A DNA stretch of 64,000 nt. It comes from Polytrichum commune. Its lineage: Eukaryota; Streptophyta; Polytrichopsida; Polytrichales; Polytrichaceae. The stretch spans positions 65,303,554-65,367,553 of the forward strand of contig OX485803.1 in NCBI GenBank assembly GCA_950295325.1, read 5' to 3'. Position numbers and translations under genes: made by a program. Below, piece by piece: positions 46,111-56,400 of this stretch; position 1 is the stretch's first letter; every line of letters begins with the position of its first letter. A model generated the notes under the pieces. It was not told where the DNA came from. It worked only from the letters and a program-made list of their open reading frames with translations, and did no database searches.

Positions 46111-47087
46111 AAACATTTGCCTCAACTTGAAAGGAAGAGAAGTGATACAATATTTTGTAATCAAGAATGAAGAAAACAAAATTCAGCAATACCGATGAGT
46201 AATACCGATTTTGAAAGGTTATATAAGGGTAAACATCATATATTCCAGAGTTGGAAAAATAAGGATGAGGCATTTATTACGAAAATTTCATAGTATGAAC
46301 TACATGTACTAAGTATACTGTAATATTTTGTCAGATTTAGATCTGAATCCCAAAAAATTGAAGAGTTAAATAATTACATGAATGGAATGTTGAATTGAAG
46401 TACATTCTGAATAAAGTTGAAAATAAGCGTAAAATATGTAAAATACGATGGTATTTGAATATTGAATAAGAGTTGGTGTAAAAACCGCTATATAAGTTGA
46501 AAGTAGAGTCGAAGATCAGTTGAGCTGCAAATGAAGACATTAGAGTTATTGGAGAGTGGATTGAACACAATAAGATGATAGAGAGCTGAAGGATCAAAAT
46601 TTGCAGCAATAGGTTAGATGGTGTAGTACTAGAAAAACTTCTGAATTTTTGAGGAATAATAATTAGAAGAAGGAGTGAAGAGGTACCATCGGAGAGAAAC
46701 AAGAAGGTGTTGGAGTAAAAGTTGTAGGAGTAAGAGGCGCCGAAGTAGATCCGTGTTGGAGAAGAGCGGCGGTGGAGAAGAGCGGCAGCTAAAAAACTTG
46801 ACCTAACCCTAAGCGGCGTTTTAGGATTTAGGGTAAATGTTTATTTTTTAATTTTATATGTGTGTAGAAACTTTGTATTGGTCTATCATGCACAGATTTA
46901 AGAAGTTACATTTGAATTTTTTTAGGTGGGCCGGTGGCATTATTCTACTCATACCTACTCATTATTTAGTTTTTTGGAAATAAAATAGAATTTCTATAAA
47001 TATTTAATCTAATAAATATAAATATTATAAATATAACTTCAGAATATAATTTATTATAATATATATTATAAAAAACAATATTTAAAG

Positions 47088-47485
47088 GGGTGAGGCATAT
47101 GCCACACCTTGTGGAGCCATAATAAGTTTTTATTCAAGTTTTAAGGGGGTGGGGCATATGCCTCACCTTGTGAAGCAATAATTAGTTTTTTTTTCAAGTT
47201 TTAAGGGGGTGGAGCATATGCCTCACCTTGTCAAGCAGTAATTAGTTTTTGTTCAAGTTTTAAGGGGGTGGGGCATATGCCTCACCTTGTGAAGCAATAA
47301 TTAGTTTTTTTTTTCAAGTTTTAAAGGGGTGTGGCATATGCCTCACCTTGTAAAGCAATAATTAGTTTTTTTTCCAAGTTTTAAGGGGGTGGGGGCATAT
47401 GCCTCACCTTGTGAAGCCGTAATTGGTTTTCTCAAGATTTATAGGGGTGAGGCATATGCCACACCTTGTGGAGCCGTAATTGGTT
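47088..47485. repeat. Minisatellite 2 with the same palindromic core
   Basis: Seven units of about 60 bp: GGGGTG(A/G)GGCATATGCC, then TCACCTTGTGAAGC, then AATAATTAGTTTTT, then TTCAAGTTTTAAG. The core GTGAGGCATATGCCTCAC is a perfect 18-bp palindrome. The spacer differs from minisatellite 1, so the palindrome is the only shared part. Confidence 0.9.
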
Positions 47486-47752
47486 TTTATTTTATAATTA
47501 TACATAACTCTCATAAAATGAATTCCTCATCTTATTGTAGGATGAAGTCTTTTTACAAAAATCATCAAATTATAATTTGATTAATGACCAAGAACATTGA
47601 TCTAAATGTACTCATATTTATATTTTTTTAATAGCCAATATAATTATAATATGGTCGTATTTTCATTGAAACCTATGCGTTTGCAATAATTTGTTCATGT
47701 GCACTTTTACATATTGAATTGCACTTTTAACGAAACCGGTGTTGAACTTTAA

Positions 47753-48013
47753 GTTTTTATGTAACATGGCATTAGTCAATAACAAGAACTAGAGAGAGAG
47801 AGAGAGTCCCACCACCTAAATGTCCCCTGGTAGGTCATATCATAATACATTATGAGTGGATGCTGGTTATGCATCCACTCTCGGTATGCATACCAGTCCT
47901 CTTGTATATTCTCTCACTCAATCTCATGATATTTGAGACTACTTGCTGTCATGTGCAATTATCAAATCTTCCAATATGAAATATAGTAAATTGTGGTTTA
48001 AGTAACATACCTT
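47753..48013. other. Short spacer with (AG)n
   Basis: A short (AG)n tract lies at 47793-47807. No other feature. Confidence 0.4.
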
Positions 48014-50200
48014 GTAGGAGAAGCAGTAGGTGGTCTTTATCAAACTTCAAAGCAGGAAACTAGTTGCCAGTTAGGAATCTGATCACTAACTGTCGTAGTC
48101 TGGTGGATCGAAATCCATTAGTTGACAGCGTGGAAAACAAGGTTTGGATTTCTTGCATAGCCGTGATTGGGTTATTGAATAGGTACAGAATGGGTATTGT
48201 TTGAGATATCGCCACATTATACGCCTGTTTAACTGGTCCGTTTGACTTGAACTTTATAAACTGTGAGTACTTGAAGGGTAGGTCCCGACATTTGTCAAAT
48301 TTCTACATGAGAAATTTACATGTGGATTCATTTGTAACACTAATTAGGACATTCATGAAGTGTGCTTTAATACCAAATTGGGGTGAAGATTTGGAAAACT
48401 GAGATACCTCAGTTTTGATTTCTATAATGTTCAATGGATAAATCCAAAATGGGTTATCCATATTCCTAGGTTATAACGGGTTAAGGAACTTGTTAACATT
48501 TCCTATGTTGAGCCAACATAGGTCATCAATATACCTAAAGGCATGTTTAAATTTGGAAATTATTCCAATCTTCCCTAGTCTAGCCAATCTTTGGATAAAT
48601 TTGATTTCATATGATAAGAGATACAAATTACACCAAAGAGGTGAGTACGATAATCCCATAGGTATGCCGAGTATTTACTTCCATACTCGGTCACCTAAAC
48701 GTACATAACAGTTTGTAGTAAGCCACTTATGTATTTGCAAGAACTTATTGATCGTGATTGACAACCAATCACCCGATCTAGGACATGTAGATGTTCATAC
48801 TGCTTTAGTTGCAACTTATTTGTTATTAACTCTAACCCAAAGAAGTTGTTAAGATTTAAGGTGTTTACGTTTCATGTTGGTCATTCCCAAGTTGGTAATG
48901 AATTCCATTCTATCATACAATGTGTCACTACCGGATATGGAAATGGTCTCAAAGCATCTTGTGATGTCGGCAACATATATGTTGTTGATCATATCCGGAA
49001 TATTAAGGGTAAAATCAGTTATTGAATCAATTATCCAATAGATCGTTGTATCTACACCAAAGAAATTGTTGTATCCTTTAAGAGTGATGTTTGCCCATTC
49101 CTTAACCTCTTCAAGCAATACCATGGTTGATAAGGTAAGAAGGGTTGCAATATTAACATAGATTGACCCAAAAACATTGAAGATCCATCTATATTTCTTT
49201 TTATGAAACTTGTAAATTGCCATGATATAAGGTAGTTTTTCCTCATTTATGGGTAATTCAGGTTTAAAGGAAATCAATTCAGATTTCACTTTGTGTGTGA
49301 CAACTTCAATAGAGTCCCAAGACTCATTGCATTGGCAAGGCTCAAAATCAGGTCCATTAAGCCTGAATAAAACTTGGTTTCTTATGTGGAGTTTACATAT
49401 GAAGCAAACGTTACTAGCAGCCCTGTCTAATCCGGAAATGAAGACATGGTTCAATAACCATGTTAGCTCATTATCAACTGCCTTGTCAGAAGAAGAAAAA
49501 ATGTGGTTTGGAATACCTGAATCCCAAAATGTTTTCCTTCATAGCTGATATTAGCTTGTTTCTTGCCATTATGCGTACTAATTTAGATGCACTGTCCACG
49601 TCCAAACATCCATCCACTTTAAGAAGTTGACATATCTGTATAAAAATATCTACAACCACCTGGGTAGTCTCTTGTATGTTAGTATTCTTCAATGGTATGT
49701 GATTTAACCCTAAAGTGATTGCTTCCCTAAGTCCATGATGATGAATTATTTTCGTATCCATGGTGCATACATGCGCCCTTGGATCATTTTTATTGTCATC
49801 AATGGTTTCAGGGTCCACAAATTGTCCAAGTCTTTTGGAACTAGTACAAATGCAATCATAGGCACCATTTAAGACTGACTCAACACTGAAATCCTTAAAG
49901 ACTAAAGCAGGTTTATAGCAAAATTTGGATACATTTGGTAAAAAGTTTCATGCAAACATGATGTTAAACAGTGCAGGTATAAAATGTGGGATAGAACAGT
50001 GGGTGAACACCTCAACGAATATTTTTTTCATATTCACCCATTCAAGTGCTCGACTACAATACTTGACGTGTATAATTCATGTTCTATCCATGTTTCTTTT
50101 ACGTGATATGACGTTACGTCCAAGAATATTGCGGTATAATGTACGACCATCCTCTGCATTTTTAAAACAATTTGTGGAAATAGCTATTAGGATAGAACTA
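48014..50200 (-). pseudogene. Penelope-like type reverse transcriptase, broken frames
   Basis: The - strand reading order has three parts. At 49818-49486: HVCTMDTKIIHHHGLREAIT, then LGLNHIPLK. At 49454-48849: GLDRAASNVCFICKLHIRNQ, YKFHKKKYRWIFN, and VADITRCFET with the first catalytic Asp. At 48700-48471: GIPMGLSYSPLWCNLYL and the active site FRYIDDLCWLN (48533-48522). A C-terminal block, CRDLPFKYSQFIKFKSNGPV then KQAYNVAISQTIPILYL, follows at about 48290-48180. This order (HV.T.D, D.A.N..F.C, K.HK...RFI, RYIDD, DLPF) is that of the endonuclease-lacking Penelope-like polymerases of algae and animals, from my memory of the family. Stops near 48849-48700 and frame changes show decay. The last open stretch ends at a GTATGT-like donor (48014). 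No GIY-YIG endonuclease is visible. Confidence 0.65.
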
Positions 50201-50214
50201 ATAGTTGTCTCAGC

Positions 50215-51807
50215 ACTTATTTAAGTTAATTGCGCTACCTCCTTACCTATCCTCCCATAACAAGACTCTGCCCTTGAGTGGCGAGTGTCCGTCATCAATT
50301 GGTTGTCATCCGTCCTGGTCCAGTAGCTCCAGTGTTGCTGGGGGACGTGCTCGTGAAGCCATCGCGGTTCGGGTAGCTGCGGCCGCTGCCTCGACCCCAA
50401 AAACCTCTGCTGCCTCGGGGGATGAATCCTCGACCACCCGAGTTTATGTCGCGCCCTCCTTGGCTACCAAACGGTGATGGAGGCGTGTTGAGGTTAAGGT
50501 GCTTCTTCTTGAACGGTGAGGGAGCTTGACTCGGAGATCCAGGGTGCATAAGTGAAAACTTTGGACCCTTCAAAAGCCTCTCGATCTTAGTTGCTAGGGG
50601 AGCATCGTTTAGATCAGGTAGTAGTTTCTGAGTGGGGTTCTCAGAGAGTTGTGTTGCTGCTGTTATCATGTGTTCCTGTCCAATTTTGAATACAATTGCA
50701 GCTTTCACTGCAATCTTAGCTGCACTACTTAGCCACAGTATGAATGCTGCAAACCTAGTGTTGTTGTTGGGTTGGTTTGGGAAAAACATTTCTAGTTTAT
50801 TGATCATTGCCCATATGGCATGATCAAACCAGATGATAGAGCCTTTACAACCTGTGATCGCTCTTGGATTACACAAACATCTCATATAAGGGCGTTGGAC
50901 ATTCCAGAGTTCAGCGAGGTGAGACTCTTTCTTGTTGTATCATGTGGGTAGATCTTGTTTTGTATGTAGCTTCACCTCTGTTGTTGTGCATTTGGAATGC
51001 TCAAACATGTTGAGTGAAAATGCTGGTAGCAGATCTACTGGGGCTCTTAACACTCCAACATTGTTGAGTGTTTGTTTCTTGCAATGTTCCATTTCTGAGT
51101 CCGAAAACCCAACCCAAGTTTTCCACATGGATTGACATAGGTGCTAGCAAGTTGGTATTACCAACTGCACACATCTTATGGTGGTGGTTAGCCACCATAA
51201 GTTCTACACATTTGGGCGGCTTAACATGTACCATAGGTCCCTTTGTGTTAACCAATGTGTTTTTGTCCTTCTCAGCTTGTGAGGCGCTCAGGTTGTCCGT
51301 GAAATCCTCGAGCGATGTCTTCTCTGTGGACAAGATCTTCATTTTGGCCAGGAGCGGGTGCATAGGGTTAGTAACATTGGTAGCAACTTCTGATCTTGGT
51401 TCGGCGAGTGAACGTGAGGAGGTGGACTCCAGCATGTCATTGTTAGCCAGCGTGAGAGCTTCTTCGATCATTGAACAAATGCCGATTGCCTTCGTAGTTC
51501 ATTGCTCATCTTGCATGAGCAAGTCACTTAATTTGGCGTGGGCATATTTGATGTTGGCCATGGTTTTGTTAGGATCTGTTGTAGCAATAACAAACAGAGA
51601 AGTCCATAGAGATAGGTCTAGCGAATCAATTAGGAGTGGCAGGTGCCCACCTTCCTCATCACATTCTGTAAGTGTCGTTGTATCGCATTCTTGGACATAC
51701 TGGTGTAGTTCAGGTAAGTCGATGGCAGACATAGTGGTTTGAACTGCGGAGATTGGTGCAGGTAGTGGTGGGCCGTACCCTATTGCTAACAGTTCTCCAT
51801 TCCACAC
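50215..51807 (-). pseudogene. Gag-like ORF upstream of the reverse transcriptase
   Basis: Same strand and directly upstream of the polymerase. Pieces run 51807-51499, then, in frame after one stop, 51471 onward. After a frameshift near 51060-51130, the sequence continues 51128-50940 and, after one more stop, 50885-50295. The C-terminal piece ends in an arginine/glycine-rich segment (GGRGFIPRGSRGFWGRGSGR, about 50455-50370), typical of RNA-binding tails. The N-terminal part is rich in acidic and leucine residues. I recognise no domain. By position and RG-rich tail it may be a nucleocapsid-like protein of the same element; that is inference. Three lesions make it a pseudogene. Confidence 0.5.
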
Positions 51808-51932
51808 CGGTTATTTGTTTACTGTCTGTTATGTTAGTCAATCACAGAGTATGCAAACAAAGTTTAGAAATATGTGAAGGATTAGGTAGTGGTTTCCAAG
51901 CCACTAAAAGGTAATATATATATATATAGAGT

Positions 51933-52276
51933 TGACTTTTCAAAACTTGTATCAAGTTTGTACTTCCTCTTTTCAGAGGCCAAATCCTTCAATTTCTTTC
52001 TCTTTGCAACACAAGGGTGGGTGGGTGGGAACTTCTTCAAAACCCTCTCCATACATTTTTCAAGCCATTTCCTATTTGATAGTATAGTATCACATTGCAT
52101 AATAGAGTCATATGTCTAATGTCTCATGGTGTGTGTTGTACTATACACATACATTTGCATACTTAGTTTGCCTTGCAAGAATATATACCCTATTTGGATT
52201 TTTTGCCACATATGGTATTCACCCTTCATGTATGATGTGAACTATCCCATGTTTTGGAAGCTAATTGCCAACCTAC
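51933..52276. repeat. 344-bp direct repeat, right copy
   Basis: Second copy of 43151-43494. It lies about 125 bp upstream of the gag-like ORF on that ORF's strand. Confidence 0.93.
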
Positions 52277-52299
52277 GGGAAACTCAAGTATGTGAGCGT

Positions 52300-52337
<38 letters not shown>

Positions 52338-52697
52338 TTGGAGAGCGGAAAATATAGATTTTGTTGGGTAATTTTAGGAGAAGCAGTGCCTATTTCCGTG
52401 AAATTAGAGATAGATGGAATTCTATATTTGGAAATGCACCCCATTCCCGTGGACATAATAACCCAAAATTGTTCGAGAAACCAACGGATCCTATAGGCGT
52501 GGAAGATTGCATTTGTTATCAAACATCTTATAGTATTTGTTTCAAATGTATCATATTCCATTAGGGCTAACGTCACCAAATTTAAATCAAAATACCATAC
52601 ACAAAATATATTATTGGTCAACAAATTGTAGCCAACCTCAAAAGTTACAAAAATGGGTAGTCAGTTCAAGTAGCTATATACTGTAGTTTTCGGCCAT
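52277..52697. other. Spacer between direct repeat and F-box-like exon
   Basis: Holds a seven-unit minisatellite (listed separately). The rest, including the 132-residue - strand frame at 52226-52624, has no recognised domain. Confidence 0.4.
52301..52349. repeat. 7 x 7-bp minisatellite (GAGCGGA)
   Basis: Seven perfect-length units, with one variant (GATTGGA). Confidence 0.92.
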
Positions 52698-53230
52698 CTA
52701 CACCCTATTTGCCGGGCATGTCCAATATGGCCAAGATGGCCCAAAGAACATGCCATACATATTCTCCGCACCATAAGAGACTTCCAGCTCAGTCCTTAGC
52801 TTAGCCAAAGACCGCAAAGACAAATCCCCCAACTCCGACCTCAAAATCCTCTGGAAAATTCTCGAGGTGACGTGCTGGCTCTCTGAAAACAACATGAAGT
52901 TCAATTTAAACAATTTAACCAGGTTATGCTCGCGTGGCAAATACAACTCTGGCATCCCATGTGGACCCATCCTAAACTCATGCGCCGCCAGACGAAGAGC
53001 ATTGTATTCCACAGTGCTATCCACAATCCGCTTCCAGGCCTTGCAACATAGCCGCAGTTTCCCGATTAAAACCAAACGGCGTTTGGTATCAAATGCCCTC
53101 TCCCGGCCAATCAAATCTTTTGTGGCACCCAACACTAAGTTGGGCACTAGTACGGACAACTGCACATCTAAATCCAGCTGCAATACGTGTGGCACATCCA
53201 AAACGAATCGGCGAGTTTTCGCGTTACCCC
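52698..53230 (-). CDS. Terminal exon of an F-box-like protein gene (partial)
   Basis: The open frame starts after a strong 3' splice site (TGTTTCAG, ending at 53231) and ends at a TAG at 52698-52700, giving about 177 residues. The N-terminal part reads LVLIGKLRLCCKAWKRIVDS, then TVEYNALRLAAHEFRMG. The CKAWKRIV string fits the second half of an F-box (usually VC+.W+.iv), which binds Skp1 in SCF ubiquitin ligases. The C-terminal part (RSELGDLSLRSLAKLRTELE and MYGMFFGPSWPYWTC) is well formed but of unknown fold. There are no internal stops, and base use is clearly more coding-like than its surroundings. The upstream exons should lie beyond 53250, where the satellite array begins about 200 bp away, so the gene may be truncated or have its intron filled by satellite. 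Confidence 0.55.
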
Positions 53231-53450
53231 CTGAAACACATTGAAACACACAACAAGAATTTAATTAAATCATAATTAACCAACACAATTCAAATGTGGA
53301 TTGAACACAAATGTTGTGGCTATAAAATCAAACAAAAATGAACTTCATAATGTAGGGCCAAATGAACTTACCTATCCACGGCATCTTGAATATCAGGATA
53401 GTGCTTGAGTCCTCCTATATCTCAACATGTAAATATAGACCTACCACCAC
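53231..53450. other. Spacer or intron between the F-box-like exon and the satellite
   Basis: AT-rich. On the - strand it carries the acceptor used by the exon at 53230. No other signal. Confidence 0.5.
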
Positions 53451-56400
53451 AAAATCAGATTTGAAGTCTAAACCAACAAATTCACAATCACAAGCCAAAT
53501 GCTACTCAAGGCCATTGAACCTCACAAGTTGATAATTTGGCCTAACCTCAAAATATCCGAGTTGAAGTCTAAGCCAACAAATTCACAATCACAAGCCAAA
53601 TCCTACTCAAGGCCATTGAACCTCACAAGTTGATAATCTGGCCTAACCTCAAAAGATCAGAGTTGAACTCTAAGCCAACAAATTCACAATCACAAGCCAA
53701 ATGCTACTCAAGGCCATTGAACCTCACAAGTTGATAATCTGGCCTAACCTCAAAAGACCAGAGTTGAAGTCTAAGCCAACAAATTCACGATCACCAACCA
53801 AATGCTACTCAAGGCCATTGAACCTCACAAGTTGATAATCTGGCCTAACCTCAAAAGATCAGATTTGAAGTCCAAGCCAACAAATTCACAATCACAAGCC
53901 AAATGCTACTTCAGGCCATTGAACCTCACAAGTTCATGATCTGGCCTAACCTCAAAAGATCAGATTTCAAGTCTAAGCCAACAAATTCACAATCACAAGC
54001 CAAATGCTACTTAAGGCCACTGAACCTCACAAGTTGATAATGTGGCCTAACCTCAAAAGATCAGATTTGAAGTCTAAGCCAACAAATTCACAATCACAAG
54101 CCAAATGCTACTCAAGGCCATTGAACCCCACAAGTTCATAATGTAGCCTAACCTCAAAAGATCAGATTTCAAGTCTAAGCCAACAAATTCACAATCACAA
54201 GCCAAATGCTACTGAAGGCCACTGAACCTCACAAGTTGATAATGTGGCCTAACCTCAAAAGATCAGATTTGAAGTCTAAGCCAACAAATTCACAATCACA
54301 AGCCAAATGCTACTGAAGGCCATTGAACCTCACAAGTTGATAATGTGGCCTAACCTTAAAAGATCAGATTTGAAGTCTAAGCCAACAAATTCACAATCAC
54401 AAGCCAAATGCTACTCAAGGCCATTGAACCTCACAAGTTGATAATCTGGCCTAACCTCAAAAGATCAGAGTTGAAGTCCAAGCCAGCAAATTCACAATCA
54501 CAAGCCAAATGCTACTCAAGGCCATTGAACCTCACAAGTTGATAATCTGGCCTAACCTCAAAAGATCAGATTTGAAGTCCAAGCCAACAAATTCACAATC
54601 ACAAGCCAAATGCTACTTCAGGCCATTGAACCTCACAAGTTCATGATCTGGCCTAACCTCAAAAGATCAAATTTCAAGTCTAAGCCAACAAATTCACAAT
54701 CACAAGCCAAATGCTACTTAAGGCCACTGAACCTCACAAGTTGATAATGTGGCCTAACCTCAAAAGATCAGATTTGAAGTCTAAGCCAACAAATTCACAA
54801 TCACAAGCCAAATGCTACTCAAGGCCATTGAACCCCACAAGTTCATAATGTAGCCTAACCTCAAAAGATCAGATTTCAAGTCTAAGCCAACAAATTCACA
54901 ATCACAAGCCAAATGCTACTGAAGGCCACTGAACCTCACAAGTTGATAATGTGGCCTAACCTCAAAAGATCAGATTTGAAGTCTAAGCCAACAAATTCAC
55001 AATCACAAGCCAAATGCTACTGAAGGCCATTGAACCTCACAAGTTGATAATGTGGCCTAACCTTAAAAGATCAGATTTGAAGTCTAAGCCAACAAATTCA
55101 CAATGACAAGCCAAATGCTACTCAAGGCCATTGAACCTCACAAGTTGATAATCTGGCCTAACCTCAAAAGATCAGAGTTGAAGTCCAAGCCAGCAAATTC
55201 ACAATCACAAGCCAAATGCTACTTCAGGCCATTGAACCTCACAAGTTCATGATCTGGCCTAACCTCAAAAGATCAGATTTGAAGTCTAAGCCAACAAATT
55301 CACAATCACAAGCCAAATGCTACTTAAGGCCACTGAACCTCACAAGTTGATAATGTGGCCTAACCTCAAAAGATCAGATTTGAAGTCTAAGCCAACAAAT
55401 TCACAATCACAAGCCAAATGCTACTCAAGGCCATTGAACCTCACAAGTTGATAATCTGGCCTAACCTCAAAAGATCAGAGTTGAAGTCCAAGCCAGCAAA
55501 TTCACAATCACAAGCCAAATGCTACTCAAGGCCATTGAACCTCACAAGTTGATAATCTGGCCTAACCTCAAAAGATCAGATTTGAAGTCCAAGCCAACAA
55601 ATTCACAATCACAAGCCAAATGCTACTTCAGGCCATTGAACCTCACAAGTTCATGATCTGGCCTAACCTCAAAAGATCAGATTTCAAGTCTAAGCCAACA
55701 AATTCACAATCACAAGCCAAATGCTACTTAAGGCCACTGAACCTCACAAGTTGATAATGTGGCCTAACCTCAAAAGATCAGATTTGAAGTCTAAGCCAAC
55801 AAATTCACAATCACAAGCCAAATGCTACTCAAGGCCATTGAACCTCACAAGTTGATAATGTGGCCTAACCTCAAAAGATCAGAGTTGAAGTCCAAGCCAG
55901 CAAATTCACAATCACAAGCCAAATGCTACTCAAGGCCATTGAACCTCACAAGTTGATAATCTGGCCTAACCTCAAAAGATCAGATTTGAAGTCCAAGCCA
56001 ACAAATTCACAATCACAAGCCAAATGCTACTTAAGGCCACTGAACCTCACAAGTTGATAATGTGGCCTAACCTCAAAAGATCAGATTTGAAGTCTAAGCC
56101 AACAAATTCACAATCACAAGCCAAATGCTACTCAAGGCCATTGAACCTCACAAGTTGATAATGTGGCCTAACCTCAAAAGATCAGAGTTGAAGTCCAAGC
56201 CAGCAAATTCACAATCACAAGCCAAATGCTACTCAAGGCCATTGAACCTCACAAGTTGATAATCTGGCCTAACCTCAAAAGATCAGATTTGAAGTCCAAG
56301 CCAACAAATTCACAATCACAAGCCAAATGCTACTGAAGGCCATTGAACCTCACAAGTTCATGATCTGGCCTAACCTCAAAAGATCAGATTTCAAGTCTAA

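Larger units (their letters stand above)
44161..47752. mobile_element. 3.6-kb terminal-inverted-repeat element
   Basis: The left end TTAAAGTTTGAACAACACTG continues with GTTTCATTAAAAGTGCAC. The inverted right end is TTAAAGTTCAACACCGGTTT followed by CGTTAAAAGTGCA, so the repeat is about 35-38 bp with a few changes. Both ends also carry extra copies of AAAAGTGCAC in either direction (44192-44217 forms a hairpin). Subterminal repeats and an inner CACTGG/CACCGG suggest a CACTA-like element, but no 3-bp duplication is present at that point and the inversion extends outward, so the superfamily is open. The interior has one small frame, two palindromic minisatellites and a GC-rich patch near 46735-46820. 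No transposase is seen, so it would be non-autonomous. Confidence 0.68.

Noticed and set aside
45175-46198. Open frames on both strands across the first minisatellite
   Set aside because: The protein strings simply repeat with the DNA unit, and frames occur in both directions. No domain is present.
51068-51742. 224-residue + strand frame
   Set aside because: It lies antisense to the gag-like ORF, has no recognisable domain, and its serine/valine-rich content is what the reverse of that ORF would give.
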